Shown: positions 25,901 to 35,393, counted from the first letter of the stretch. The stretch: DNA of 64,000 bases from CBDCNP01 sp965222425 (GCA_965222425.1 CBDCTW010000022.1:1-64000), one strand, 5' to 3'. Notes: generated by a model not told the origin, from the sequence alone. Numbers and translations: made by a program.

Positions 25901-26292
25901 CCGAAGGAGGCCACGGCGCGATTGGATCGCATGGACAGCAGCACGGCCTCTCATCCCACTGGGAGGTCTGGATGGCGGCGTCGGCGCTCGGCCCAATGGG
26001 AGCGCTAGAGGTGGCAAGTCTTCACGGCGCTTACTTCATCGGTGTGGACCAGGACATCGGCTCTATCGAACCAGGCAAATTGGCCGACGTCGTCGTCCTC
26101 AACTCCAATCCTCTTGATAATATCCGCAATACTGTAGACATCGCTTACGTGATGAAGGCCGGCATTCTCTACGACGCCGACACTCTGGATGAGATTTGGC
26201 CGGAGGACCGGCCCTTCGGCGACTACTACTGGGTGAATCCCGACTCCCTAAAGGACGACGTCCTCCCCGTCACCCTCTGGGATAAGCGATGA
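22972..26292 (+). CDS. PD40 beta-propeller plus amidohydrolase fusion protein
   Basis: A 1106-residue exported protein (MSEKWIAACLGLTFLAATVQ signal). Residues about 35-640 hold repeated TolB/PD40-type blades such as YSPDGKRIAFVSDRSGQFNV then W, WSPDGQWIAFTSWDEKERGH and VSPDGNWVAFQYG. Residues about 680-1090 form an amidohydrolase barrel: GKTIIPGLVDAHAHHH (metal ligands near 741), KQYL, GHKGFEHGLSH, GAIGSHGQQHGLSSHWEVWM and GSIEPGKLADVVVLNSNPLD. This fusion is common in Acidobacteriota and related bacteria and is thought to act on exported peptides or cyclic amides, but no substrate is established. It lies just downstream of the frameshifted amidohydrolase in the same direction, likely one transcript. 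Fragments of a paralogue survive at 12342-12485. Confidence 0.9.
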   Translation: MSEKWIAACLGLTFLAATVQVAFPLRHRAAWDITQPRGETRAIDFDTSEGTRMSVDLSPTGESLIFDLLGHVYRVPISGGVAKCLTADSGLAINFQPRYSPDGKRIAFVSDRSGQFNVWTMNADGAAPRLVATELDHRLDEPEWSPDGKYIFVRRQDMTGGRRFRLSTKLWKYDVATGEGKEVIGGATRGAGFPSVSADGTYLYFHVFNGDVRRADVVQGDYQIRRLVLSTGTLEQVTAGKGDPGAGYLRASNGGAVAPQISPDGRWLAFARRIPDGKLSYKGHQYGPRSALWLRDLDTGHERVLMDPIDVDQAGWDIWYAVSLLPRYRWAPDGKSIVLSQGGKLRTVRVDTGEVRTIPFTLRVQRVLSETAYSPFRIPDDQFRARYLRWPAGSPDGRQVVFQSVGRLWIAEASGGKPRRLTSDSFTAFEFMPAWSPDGQWIAFTSWDEKERGHLWVIPAAGGRPKQLTEDPGEYFHPAWSNDGAEVVVLRGSGATARRRPMAANVWYELVRVRVSGGGTTFIARISPPVFEGVRPPGGGAVRAPIVRASYGPGDRIFYPLQKGKRLGTFTELLSVGRDGGEPTTHLTFRDAEQVAVSPDGNWVAFQYGSNVYLTPMETGSEVIDRETPAVIRLSRDGGLFPRWRSNTVVEFGHGRRYFSHDTISRRTKRITIKLEVQPRAPTGTIALRDARIITLNERKVIDKGTLIVRGKRIACVGDCDATTADRVIDARGKTIIPGLVDAHAHHHSQHLGIMPAHNFETAVYLAYGVTTTRNPAAPDEEVFPTAELTAAGLAIGPRTFSTGEGVGRGDGPGPNPITSAEVAMDEVQRRAQAGATAIKQYLQPRRDQRQWIVDAARKIGLTVTGEGGDLEFNLSMIMDGHKGFEHGLSHFPIYGDVAKFLGQADVVYSPVFSVAGPAYIFNQDYFFQEGDLWKEEKLRRFSPWWQLMPHLRQRMLRPATDYDFSLRAQGLADVIAEGGHGAIGSHGQQHGLSSHWEVWMAASALGPMGALEVASLHGAYFIGVDQDIGSIEPGKLADVVVLNSNPLDNIRNTVDIAYVMKAGILYDADTLDEIWPEDRPFGDYYWVNPDSLKDDVLPVTLWDKR

Positions 26293-26302
26293 CACCTTCC
26301 CC

Positions 26303-28903
26303 TCATCGCGAGTGATGCGCTTCACGCGGTGCGAGCATCGTATTGAAGAGAAGATCAAAGGTGCCGACACTCAGCCAACGGTGAACGGGATTGAACGCGA
26401 ACATGACGAGGTTACCTCGCCCGATCTGCGCTTCGATGATCGCGGGCGCACCTTGAAGCGGCACCGCATGATCGGCAAGCCCGGATAGCAACATTTCGTT
26501 CTCGGAAAAGCGCAGCAACACAGAGGCACGTGCACCTTCCCTCACCGAGAACACCGGGGCCTTAGCGAAAAAAACCGCCAGATTTCGAGAGTAGCCGCTC
26601 GTCGTCGGCCGGCCGTCATCGACCACCTCCGCCTTGAGAATCGATCCGGGAACGAGGAGCTCCGAAGGATCGACGATTTCCACATCAGGTACCAGCCCGT
26701 AATCCACCGGTACTCGGCACGCGGATCCGATGGTGATGAGCGTGCCGCCCGCCTCGACGAACGACTCGAGGTTTTTCACTCCCACGAGACCCATCCCTCC
26801 CGTGATGTCTTCGGAGGAACCGTAGTCGCCCATAAAGCGAAAACGTACCGTTTTAGTGTAGGCGAGCGGCCCGTACTTTCGGTCTAACCCTTCCACGACG
26901 GCCTGGCCGTCGCCCCTCCCCGCAGGGCTCGCAGGGCTGAAAACGAGCACATCGAAATCATCGGCCAGCGCACCCCTTCGCAGCCTGTCTTCGTTGACGA
27001 GCTCATAGGGAACGCCCAGCGTGTCCAGCGTGAACCTCAACCAGCCGGTGTCCTGTGTATATCTCCAAGTGTAGACGAGTCCGATGCGCGGCGAACCAGC
27101 TTGTTCGAAACGACGCCTCAAGGCTTTTGTCTCCGTGTAGCTATTCGGTAGGTCCGCCACGACCTGTTCCATCGCAGCGTTCAAAACGGATTTGTCCCGC
27201 ACTTCTATCGTGCGGACGCCGTACATGAGGCCGAGTGTCCAGGCCGTGTCGTCATAGGAAGGGGGAGCGTTCTCCGGATATTCCTGAATCTCGAAAAGGG
27301 TCTGGATGAAGTTTCTGTACGGTTGATCCATACGGACGACGTAGGAGCCTCGAGGCACACGTGCCCCACCCTCCCCGCCACCCGCAGCACCACCATCAAC
27401 ATCACTCGTATCCACTACGGACGCCAGGGTGATCTCGGAAGTCAGTCGGTGAACTTCTATCCCGTGGCGACGCACGAGGTTGACCAGCGACCGAGCTCGC
27501 GCGTTGGCGTCTCGGTGCCCAACCTTCCGCTGCCCCAAGGGGACAACCCATGCGTGAGGGGGCTCGGTCCTTCCTCGACGAAGGGAGTTGAAGCTCTTTT
27601 TCCAAAAGTTCTCGAGAAACGTATCCGGATGACGGGAAACCAGATCCAACGCACTCAGCACCGCAGTCTGCTGGTAGTTGATGTTGTTCCTATGGGACCA
27701 ATCGACTTCCTGGTAGGGTGGGACGGGACGAAACCATTCCCGGCTAAGACGGTTCGCGTACGTTCGTGTGTTATTGAAGATAGACAGAATCGGTTCGGTG
27801 AGCTCACGTCTCATCGTGCTGGCGCCTGCATTGCCGAAGGACTGATGAAAGCGGCCCGCCGCATTTCGATTCACCGCGATCCAAGCCACATATCCCGGGT
27901 ACCAAGCCTGCGCGAAGTCGTGCACCCAAACGCCTGGCATACCCCAGCGATTCATTTGCGCCAGCTCGTAATGAGCCAACCACGATAACTCCGTTTCGTA
28001 GATAGGGTCGTAGTTAGGGTAGTTGGGCCCGGTGCCGGTAAATATGTAGAGAAACGGCAGGGATTCATGGAAATCGTCGATCACCTGGGGGTGGAAGCGA
28101 TCGAAAAGCTCGAGCAGGGCACGGGTCGTTGGCTGAGAAAGAACGAGCCCGTCGCGATTGGTGTCGTGGTAGAGATACTTGCTCCAGTAAGGCGAGGCCG
28201 GCCTCCACTGCGCCTGGTCGGTGAGATCGACGAGGTATCGAGAGTACCAATCAGTGTATCGGTCCCGCCCATCGGGCTCGAAGACCGGCAGAATGAGAAC
28301 GATGACTTCGTTACGAATCCGCTCGAGTGTCGGGTCATTGCTGACCGCCAACCGGTAGGCGAGCTCCATCATCATTTCGGGACTCGCGGTCTCCGCCCCC
28401 TGAACCGCTCCCATCACCGCATAAATGGGTTTGCCTTCCCGAACGATGACCGCAGCCTCGGCTTCGGAAATTTGTCTCGGGTCGGCGAGGGCCAACGTCA
28501 TGGACTTGTATTTCTCGATTTGCCGGATGTTCTCTTCGGAGCTTACGGCGAGCGCTATGATGCGGCGACCTTCGTTTGATGTCCCGATGAAGAATGAATC
28601 GACTCGCGGAGATTTTTCAGCCAGCGCTTGCAAGTACCGAACGACATCGGCGTAGTAGGTCATCTTGCCGGGCTTGCCTATGGTGTAGCCGAGGACCTCC
28701 CGGGGAGACAGAACCCCGTCGATCGAAGCGGGCAGGTGATCGACAAGAGGCGAAAGGAATTCAGGGCGCGTCGTATAACTGCGAATCGCCCTCGTTCCCT
28801 CCTCGTCGACGCCCTTACCTTGGGAGAGCGCGGGCACAGCCGTCCAGCCCAAATGCACCAAGGCCAGGAATGCTATTGTTTTGCGACGCGTAAGGGTTCC
28901 CAT
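26303..28903 (-). CDS. M14-like zinc carboxypeptidase-family protein with altered metal motif
   Basis: About 866 residues from ATG 28903 (MGTLTRRKTIAFLALVHLGW, signal peptide ending near ALSQ). The frame is open to 28990 with other ATGs and no clear ribosome site, so the start is uncertain. The N-terminal 400 residues follow the M14 carboxypeptidase fold: IGTSNEGRRIIALAVSS, MGAVQGAETASPEMMMELAY, VIVLILPVFEPDGRDRYTDWY, HDTNRDGLVLSQPTTRALLE and VIDDFHESLPFLYIFTGTG. The first zinc motif, normally HxxE, reads QGAE: the His is Gln (CAG), one base from CAC or CAT. The C-terminal half contains a class-I-amidotransferase-like region. Loss of the zinc His suggests weakened or lost peptidase activity. 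The gene is convergent with the propeller-amidohydrolase. Confidence 0.82.
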   Translation of the reverse strand: MGTLTRRKTIAFLALVHLGWTAVPALSQGKGVDEEGTRAIRSYTTRPEFLSPLVDHLPASIDGVLSPREVLGYTIGKPGKMTYYADVVRYLQALAEKSPRVDSFFIGTSNEGRRIIALAVSSEENIRQIEKYKSMTLALADPRQISEAEAAVIVREGKPIYAVMGAVQGAETASPEMMMELAYRLAVSNDPTLERIRNEVIVLILPVFEPDGRDRYTDWYSRYLVDLTDQAQWRPASPYWSKYLYHDTNRDGLVLSQPTTRALLELFDRFHPQVIDDFHESLPFLYIFTGTGPNYPNYDPIYETELSWLAHYELAQMNRWGMPGVWVHDFAQAWYPGYVAWIAVNRNAAGRFHQSFGNAGASTMRRELTEPILSIFNNTRTYANRLSREWFRPVPPYQEVDWSHRNNINYQQTAVLSALDLVSRHPDTFLENFWKKSFNSLRRGRTEPPHAWVVPLGQRKVGHRDANARARSLVNLVRRHGIEVHRLTSEITLASVVDTSDVDGGAAGGGEGGARVPRGSYVVRMDQPYRNFIQTLFEIQEYPENAPPSYDDTAWTLGLMYGVRTIEVRDKSVLNAAMEQVVADLPNSYTETKALRRRFEQAGSPRIGLVYTWRYTQDTGWLRFTLDTLGVPYELVNEDRLRRGALADDFDVLVFSPASPAGRGDGQAVVEGLDRKYGPLAYTKTVRFRFMGDYGSSEDITGGMGLVGVKNLESFVEAGGTLITIGSACRVPVDYGLVPDVEIVDPSELLVPGSILKAEVVDDGRPTTSGYSRNLAVFFAKAPVFSVREGARASVLLRFSENEMLLSGLADHAVPLQGAPAIIEAQIGRGNLVMFAFNPVHRWLSVGTFDLLFNTMLAPREAHHSR

Positions 28904-28994
28904 GTCCGAACCGTATATCATGCCGGCAAGCAGCTTGCGATCGCAGGAGCCCGTTTGGCAAAGAGTCGTCGAATTGAGGTAGATTCTCACCGAG

Positions 28995-29732
28995 ATGGAA
29001 ACAACACCAAAACCGACGCTTCATATCGCGGAGGGAGGATTCCTCGCTCGCCCCGAAAAGAAGGCCGATTCGGACAAGCGTGATGGGGAGATAAGGCCTT
29101 ACGCGGCCCAACAACCCGGCTTCCTCGAAACCTATGGCGGTCCGATTACGGGTACCGACTGGGGCTTTTTCACTGCCAAGTTCCGGAGCCTCGAAGAGAT
29201 GGAACGCTGGCAGGCGGACCGAACCCACAACGACGTTCAAGACGAAGCCAGGGATTCGTTTTGGTACGCCTACTACGTGCGCAAGGGACGCCTGTTGTCA
29301 GCGGTCGAGACCGCCGAGGGGAAACTCCTGTGCGAGTCGGTGCTGCTCCGGGACGAGCCGCTAAGCCCAGAGGGACAAAAGGATGCCCTCGCGGCGTCCG
29401 CGGAAGCTATTCGATTCGGCGTGCTGCCGTACGAAACCTTGAGAGGATCGCCCATCCCCACGCCTTACGTATTCACGGGCCCGGTGGGCGTCCTACCTCA
29501 AAAAGCGCCGGTGCAATACGTCTTGCTTACCTACTGGCCGAAGACGGAGGACAGCGCCGCCTGGCGAGACTCCCAGGCATTCCACCGCTTCGAGCAGCTT
29601 GGCAACGTTTCAACTTCGCTTTACCTGCTTATTGCCGAGAGACAGCCTCGCATGGGACTTCTCCCCGACCGTTTGCAGCGGGAGTGGGTGGCACCGGATG
29701 CGCCCATTGAAGCCCGAAGGCCACCGGGCTAG
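28995..29732 (+). CDS. Hypothetical protein, possible dimeric alpha-beta barrel
   Basis: A 245-residue soluble protein (METTPKPTLHIAEGGFLARP). The stretch DWGFFTAKFRSLEEMERWQA then DRTHNDVQDEARDSFWYAYYVRKGRLL resembles antibiotic-biosynthesis-monooxygenase/EthD-like alpha-beta barrel domains, and a second half (VQYVLLTYWPKTEDSAAWRD) may repeat the fold. I am not certain of the family. No signal peptide is visible. It is divergent from the M14-like gene and 3 bp upstream of the hyuA relic, so it may have belonged to a hydantoin or cyclic-amide operon. Confidence 0.65.
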   Translation: METTPKPTLHIAEGGFLARPEKKADSDKRDGEIRPYAAQQPGFLETYGGPITGTDWGFFTAKFRSLEEMERWQADRTHNDVQDEARDSFWYAYYVRKGRLLSAVETAEGKLLCESVLLRDEPLSPEGQKDALAASAEAIRFGVLPYETLRGSPIPTPYVFTGPVGVLPQKAPVQYVLLTYWPKTEDSAAWRDSQAFHRFEQLGNVSTSLYLLIAERQPRMGLLPDRLQREWVAPDAPIEARRPPG

Positions 29733-29735
29733 CCC

Positions 29736-31034
29736 GTGCCCAGTAGGCCCCGCAAGACCCACAAGATCGTCGGCGTCGACGTAGGCGGCACGTTCACCGA
29801 CCTCGTCTGGATGGAGGAGGCCGGTGAAGGCGTGCGCATCTCCAAGGTTCTCACCACTGTCCCAAACCAGGCCATCGGAGTGTTGGCGGCGCTCGAGGCG
29901 GCCGAAGCCGATTTGAGCGAAGTGACATCCATCGTCCACGGGACGACGACCACCACGAACGCCTTGCTGGAGCGTAAAGTCTCCCGATGCGGTTTGATCA
30001 CGACGAAGGGCTTTCGAGATGTCCTCGGGCTCGGGCGTCGCACGCGACCCAATCCATACGGCATGGTCAGCCAGTTCGAGCCGTTGATCCCACGCGAGCC
30101 ACGGCTCGAGGTGAACGAGCGCATGGACGCAGACGGAAACGTGGTGACGCCCCTCGATAAAGAAGAAACGGCGGCGGTCATCAAGAAACTCGTGGACTTG
30201 GGCTGCGAGTCTTTGGTAATCCATTTCCTGCACGCCTACATCAACTCGAAACACGAGCGCCAAGCCGTCGAGATAGCGCGCGAGCTCTGGCCGAACTCCT
30301 ACATCACGATGGGTCATGCGATTCTGAGCGAGTACCGCGGGTACGAGCGCGGCACGACAGCGGCCGTCAACGCGGCGATTCAGCCGGTCCTCCACCGTTA
30401 CATCTCCCGCCTTCAAGAGGAGCTCGAAAGACGTTCCTACGCCCACGATCTCTTGGTGATGCAGGGTAACGGTGGAACGGTATCCTCGAAGATCGTGTCC
30501 GAGGCCGCGGTCAAGACGGTGATGTCCGGACCGGCTTCCGGCGTCATGGCCGCAGCCTACACGGCGAAGGTTTCCGGTTATCCGAACGTCATCACCTACG
30601 ACATGGGCGGGACGAGCTGTGATGTCGGTCTCATCCAAGGGGGCATCCCCCAGATCAGTGCCGAGCTCGAGTACGCCATGCCGATTCACGTTCCCATGGT
30701 CGATGTTCATAGTATCGGCGCCGGAGGCGGGTCTATCGCCTTCATCAATGACGCCGGCATGTTGCAAGTCGGCCAGAAAGTGCCGGAGCCGGTCCGGGCC
30801 CGATCTGCTACGGTCGCGGTGGGCGCCGTCCAACGATAACCGACGCGAATTTGGTTCTAGGTCGCCTCAATCCCAACACTTTGCTCGCCGTCGACAATCC
30901 GGTTGCACTCGATGAAGTAAAAGGCATCATCGACCGCGACGTCGGTACTCCTCTCGGTATGACCGCGGAGGAAGCGGCGGCCGCGGTGATGCAAATCGCC
31001 AACGATCGAAGGACCGGCGGACCCCGCAGAGCTC
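29736..31034 (+). pseudogene. Hydantoinase/oxoprolinase HyuA-type subunit, frameshifted and truncated
   Basis: The first 367 codons are intact in sequence: IVGVDVGGTFTDLVWMEEAG (ATP-binding DVGGTFTD motif), VHGTTTTTNALLERK, GHAILSEYRGYERGTTAAVN, MQGNGGTVSSKIVSEAAVKT and YDMGGTSCDVGLIQ. Near 30773 one base is missing: ggccagaaagtgcc should be GGC-CCA-GAA-AGT-GCC (GPESAGAGPGP). This shifts the frame to a stop at 30839. The correct frame goes on as PGPICYGRGGRRPTITDANL then VLGRLNPNTLL, and stops being HyuA at IANDR near 31010, where a deletion joins it to a SelA-like gene. HyuA proteins are normally about 680 residues, so the C-terminal third is lost. The HyuB partner is absent. Confidence 0.85.
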
Positions 31035-32240
31035 GAGGCCTTGGAAGCCGCTTATCGCGACAATATTTACACGCAACTACTGGGTGTACGCCCGCACCTC
31101 GGGGCTCATGAGCATCTCACCCGCCTAGGCGGTTCGCGGATGCCTCGCGAAGTCATGGAGGCCATGATCGAAGCCAACGACTATTTCGTCGACATGTACG
31201 AGCTGACCGAGGCTGCCGGCAAGCGGGTTGCGGAGGTCGTGGGAGCGGAGGCTGCACTGGTCACGTCGGGGGCTTTCTCGGCCATGATCTTGGGGGCCGC
31301 AGCGTGCCTGACTGGCACCGATCCCGAAAAAATCGACGCGTTGCCCCATCCGACATGGCCGAAGCGGGATTGTCTCATTCAGACCGCACACCGTTTCGAG
31401 TACGACCGCGCCTACCGGGCGGCGGGAATGAGCATCGTCGAAGCAGGGACGCGGGAGGAGTTCATCGACAAGATCAATGACCGCACCGCCATGATCGCCA
31501 TTTTGACCGCGGTCGAAAAGCAGAGTGAATTTGGCCCACCTCTCCCGCGCGAATTAGCGCATCCCCATGGTCCCGAGATCATGATGCCTGAGGAGTTCAT
31601 CGCGATTGGCAAACGAGCCGATGTCCCCGTCTTGATCGACATGGCTTCCGATCTTCCGCCGGCTGCAAACCTCACTCGCTTCATCGAAGCGGGGGCAGAC
31701 CTCGTCGTGATCAGCGGCGGCAACGGAATCCGCGGCCCTCAGTCGACGGGCATTCTGGCCGGTCGCCGCGACTTGATCGAAGCCGCCCGACTCCACGCCG
31801 CCCCCAACGGCAACCTCGGCCGCAGCTTCGACGCGCGCATCTCGACCGAGTTCGACCGCCTCCTCGATCAGTCGGCCTGCGTCTACTGTGGCAACTGCAT
31901 CGGAGTCTGCCCCACCGGGGCGCTCATGTTCAAGTCCGAGCACGACATGCGCAACGCCGGCACCTGGGACGAGAGGCAACAAAGCGTCACGCGAACGATT
32001 TGTCCCTACTGTGGCGTGGGTTGTAACCTCGAGCTCCACGTCCAGGACAACCAAATCGTCAAAGTGACGTCACCTCAAGATCACAGCGTCACCAACGGAC
32101 ACCTCTGCATCAAAGGCCGATTCGGCTGGCAGTACGTTCAGAACCGGGACGAAGAAGAATCGCTCACTGGGTCGTCGCCGGCGCCACCGGAGAACGACCA
32201 GGAGTCCACCGGACTCCCGCCTCGTCCAGCTTCCGATTGA
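31035..32240 (+). pseudogene. Chimera: SelA-like PLP enzyme fused to formate dehydrogenase fragment
   Basis: The first part (to about 31805) is a SelA/aminotransferase-like protein: IYTQLLGVRPHLGAHEHLTR then LGGSRMPREVMEAMIEANDYFVDMYELTEAAGKR, VTSGAFSAMILGAAACLTGT, PVLIDMASDLPP and VVISGGNGIRGPQSTGIL. The PLP Lys, normally in SGGK, is Asn (AAC). At APNGN the protein passes without a stop into LGRSFDARISTEFDRLLDQS then ACVYCGNCIGVCPTGALMFK and ICPYCGVGCNLELHVQDNQI then VKVTSPQDHSVTNGHLCIKGRFGWQYVQNR. That is the iron-sulfur part of a NuoG-like/formate dehydrogenase alpha subunit. The rest runs on over the sortilin-like gene's 3' end. The start shown as TTG 31041 is doubtful. The chimera joins pieces of three unrelated genes, counting HyuA upstream. 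Confidence 0.85.
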
Positions 32241-35200
32241 ACGCCGGTATCGATGTATTTACCAAACCGCCGAGCGTTGCGATCTCCTCCTTCAGCCGAT
32301 TTCCTGTTTCGTCGGTGATGCGAAGCTGGTCGTCGGTGGGGCGCGCGGTGGACGCCTCGGCGGACCGGTAGGTCTCGCGGATGCGAGGGGCAATGGGTGG
32401 TGTCTTGGGTTGCTCCGCGACATCTCGACCACCCCGGCCACGTAAATTCTCCAAAACGCCGGCGACGGTAGACTGAAGACCGCGAAGCTCCTCTCGCAGT
32501 GCCGCCAAGGCGTCGGGGTTGGACGCGAGGGCTTTCTCCGCTTCTTTCAACTGCTCCTGCGTTCGTTCGGCGGTGGCGACTGAACCTCGCGCCGCCCCAT
32601 CCATGTCTGCGAGCCGGAGAAGCGTGTCATGCCACAGCCGCCGATCCTCGGTCGAAATCGCGATGTCCGGATCGCCTCGCACGGTCAGTGACTGCATCGT
32701 TTCGTTGTCGCCAACTCTCAAGCGGACTCCGTAGTCACCTGGAATCACGAAAGCACCACGCGGCGGCGGGCGCCAGCTGTTCCGTGCCTCCTCGGCGCTT
32801 ATCTCATATGGCAGCGGGTGTCGCAGATCCCAAACCAGACGCTGGATGCCGGCTCCCTTCCCACCCTGCAGAGCGTTCAGCCGGCGTACGAAACCACCCC
32901 CCTCGTCCAAGATGTCGACCGTGGTCTCGATCGCGGCGCTTCCCTCGAGCAATTCTGGATTGACGTAATAAGTAAGGATGGCGCCGTCAGGTGGATTCGG
33001 TGCCGCAAAGTGATCCGTCCCGATCGAGCCTTGATTGCGCACGTGACGATGAAGCTGGGTCGCCGGGCGAATTGCGGCAATATGAAGCTCCTTATCGAGG
33101 GCCGGTCCCAGCTCTTCTAGGATTCCAATGTCGTCCATGATCCAAAACCCGCGACCATGAGTCGCTACGACGAGATCGTTCTCTCTCGGGTGAACCAACA
33201 TGTCGTAGACGTTGACCGTGGGCAAGTTGTTCTTCAGTTGAACCCAATGCCCTCCGCCATCGACCGAGACGAAGACGCCGAACTCGGTCCCCACGAAGAG
33301 AAGCTTCGGGTTGCGCGGATGCTCGGCGATCGTTCGCGCGTGCCCAAAGGCCGGCAAGTTGCTGGCTATGGACTTCCAGGTGCGGCCCAAGTCAGTGCTC
33401 TTGACAACGTAAGGCTTGAAGTCGTTGTCGTGATGCGCATCGATCGTGGCATAGAGCGCTTCCACGTCGTGTCCAGACAACAAAACGCGCGTCACCCACG
33501 CTTGGTTGGGAACGCCGAGAATGGTCTCGATGCGGAACCAGTTCTCTCCATCATCAGTCGTCACCTGAATCAAGCCGTCGTCGGTGCCCACCGCGAGCAC
33601 GCCGGCTCGAAGCGGCGATTCGGCGATCGTGGAAATGCTTCCGTAATCCGAGGTCCCGGCATGGTACGCCACTGCGTCCCGCGGCCATACTTTACCCATC
33701 AGTGGCAGCTCGAGCGGATTGAGCGCGCGCGTCAGATCGGGACCGATGACGTCCCAGCTATCTCCCCGGTTCCGGCTCCGGAAAAGATAGTTCGCACCGA
33801 AGTAGAGGGTATTGCGATCGTGCTGCGAAAGAACGAGCGGCGACGACCAGTTCCACCGATAGTTCTCCTCGTCTTTGGGCTGCGGCTGAATGAAGTGCCG
33901 CTCCCCGGTTTTGGTGTCGAACCGATTCAGGAAACCGTATTGCCACTCGCTATAGACAATCGTTGGATCTTCGGGATCGATCTGGACGTAGAAGCCGTCG
34001 CCGCCCGTCGTCAGTGTCCAGTCTGCGTTGGTGATGCCGTCGGAGTAGCGCGTCCCGCTCGGTCCACCGAAGGTGCCGTTGTCCTGAAGGCCGCCGTAGA
34101 CGTAGTAGAAAGGCTCCTGCATATCGACCGCCACGTCATAAAACTGGGAGACGGGGAGATTCCCGATGAAGCTCCAGCTCTCGCCTCGGTCGTAGGAAAT
34201 GTAGACACCACCATCGCTTCCCGAAATGAGGTGATCGGAGTTCGACGGGCTGATCCACATCGTGCGCCAGTCGGCGTGCCCTCCCCGACCGATGACGTCG
34301 GTCCGAAACGTCTTCCCGCCGTCATCCGAGCGAGAAAGCCTCATATGCATCAAGTACACGCTCTCGGGGTTGTTGGGATCGCAATTTAGCTTCCCGTAGT
34401 CGAGCCGAGTGTTCCACTCTCCCGTGCGCCGCTCCCAGCTGGCGCCACGGTCGTTGGAGCGGAAGATCCCTCCCGCCTGGCCCTGAGCTTCCATGGCTGC
34501 GTAGATTGTGTTGGGTTGGCTTCGGCAAATCGAGACTCCGATGCGACCCTTATCCACTTCGGGCAGCCCGTTGGTGAGCTCGACCCAGGTCTCGCCACCG
34601 TCGGTCGATTTGAAGAGACCGCTCTCCGGACCGCCTCCCACGAAGTTCCATGCTCGTCGCTCCCGAAGGTACGTCGCCGCGTAGACAGTATCGGGGCGTG
34701 AGGGATCCAACGCGACCTCCACCACACCGGTGTGCGGGTTCTCGTAGAGCATCTTGGTCCACGACTTCCCACCGTCGGTGGTCTTGAAGAGGCCTCGCTC
34801 TTCGTTGGGCCCCCATAGTGAGCCCAGCGCGGCGACGTAGACCGTGTTCTCGTCTTCCGGGTGCACCACGATGCGACCGATGTACCGGGTCTCTCGCAGC
34901 CCCATGTGATGCCAGGTCTTGCCGCCGTCTTCCGATTTGTAGACGCCATCGCCGTAGGAGGAGATCCGCGCGCTCCACGCTTCCCCGGTGCCTAGCCAGA
35001 CCACGTTCGGATTGGATGACGCGAGCGCAATCGCGCCCAATGAAATGCTCCCCTCACTATCCCAGACCGGTGTCCACGTCGTGCCATTGGTAGTCGTCTT
35101 CCAAGCGCCGCCGGTGGCGGTTGCTGCGTAGAAGGTACTCGGCCTCGTCTCGAGCACCGCCAGATCGGTCACGCGGCCGCTCGGTCGAGCGGGACCGATG

Positions 35201-35334
35201 TTTCTCCACTGAAGGTTGGAAAGATCGGCGCTCTCCACCTGCCGCTCGTCGCCCTGTGCAGACACGGTGGGCGCGCCGCCCCCAGCAACCAAGAAGACAG
35301 CCAAAAAAACAGATAGCAAAGTAATCCTCATCAT
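32164..35334 (-). CDS. Sortilin/VPS10-like exported propeller protein (BNR/Asp-box repeats)
   Basis: A 1056-residue protein with a signal peptide (MMRITLLSVFLAVFLVAGGGAPTVSA). Many Asp-box repeats of the S/TxDxGxTW type are visible: SEDGGKTW, TTDGGKSW, STDGGETW, SNDRGASW, SDDGGKTF, SYDRGESW, SRNRGDSW, TTDDGENW, STDLGRTW and SVDGGGHW. These build beta-propellers as in sialidases and VPS10/sortilin domains. The last 300 residues are a different, partly helical region (TAERTQEQLKEAEKALASNP) that may mediate binding. Such proteins are abundant in Acidobacteriota. They are usually annotated as glycosyl-hydrolase-like, but sialidase catalytic residues are not evident, so a binding or scaffold role outside the inner membrane is more likely. 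Its 3' end overlaps the SelA/FDH relic. Confidence 0.88.
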   Translation of the reverse strand: MMRITLLSVFLAVFLVAGGGAPTVSAQGDERQVESADLSNLQWRNIGPARPSGRVTDLAVLETRPSTFYAATATGGAWKTTTNGTTWTPVWDSEGSISLGAIALASSNPNVVWLGTGEAWSARISSYGDGVYKSEDGGKTWHHMGLRETRYIGRIVVHPEDENTVYVAALGSLWGPNEERGLFKTTDGGKSWTKMLYENPHTGVVEVALDPSRPDTVYAATYLRERRAWNFVGGGPESGLFKSTDGGETWVELTNGLPEVDKGRIGVSICRSQPNTIYAAMEAQGQAGGIFRSNDRGASWERRTGEWNTRLDYGKLNCDPNNPESVYLMHMRLSRSDDGGKTFRTDVIGRGGHADWRTMWISPSNSDHLISGSDGGVYISYDRGESWSFIGNLPVSQFYDVAVDMQEPFYYVYGGLQDNGTFGGPSGTRYSDGITNADWTLTTGGDGFYVQIDPEDPTIVYSEWQYGFLNRFDTKTGERHFIQPQPKDEENYRWNWSSPLVLSQHDRNTLYFGANYLFRSRNRGDSWDVIGPDLTRALNPLELPLMGKVWPRDAVAYHAGTSDYGSISTIAESPLRAGVLAVGTDDGLIQVTTDDGENWFRIETILGVPNQAWVTRVLLSGHDVEALYATIDAHHDNDFKPYVVKSTDLGRTWKSIASNLPAFGHARTIAEHPRNPKLLFVGTEFGVFVSVDGGGHWVQLKNNLPTVNVYDMLVHPRENDLVVATHGRGFWIMDDIGILEELGPALDKELHIAAIRPATQLHRHVRNQGSIGTDHFAAPNPPDGAILTYYVNPELLEGSAAIETTVDILDEGGGFVRRLNALQGGKGAGIQRLVWDLRHPLPYEISAEEARNSWRPPPRGAFVIPGDYGVRLRVGDNETMQSLTVRGDPDIAISTEDRRLWHDTLLRLADMDGAARGSVATAERTQEQLKEAEKALASNPDALAALREELRGLQSTVAGVLENLRGRGGRDVAEQPKTPPIAPRIRETYRSAEASTARPTDDQLRITDETGNRLKEEIATLGGLVNTSIPAFNRKLDEAGVRWTPGRSPVAPATTQ

Positions 35335-35393
35335 GAACGACCTCCTGGAATCTAGTGAACTACCCTTCGTAAACCGTTGATAGCGAGCAGCCG

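Noticed and set aside
33157..34389. 410-residue open frame antisense to the sortilin-like gene
   Set aside because: It is a shadow of the propeller gene; the composition mirrors the Asp-box repeats and no domain is visible.
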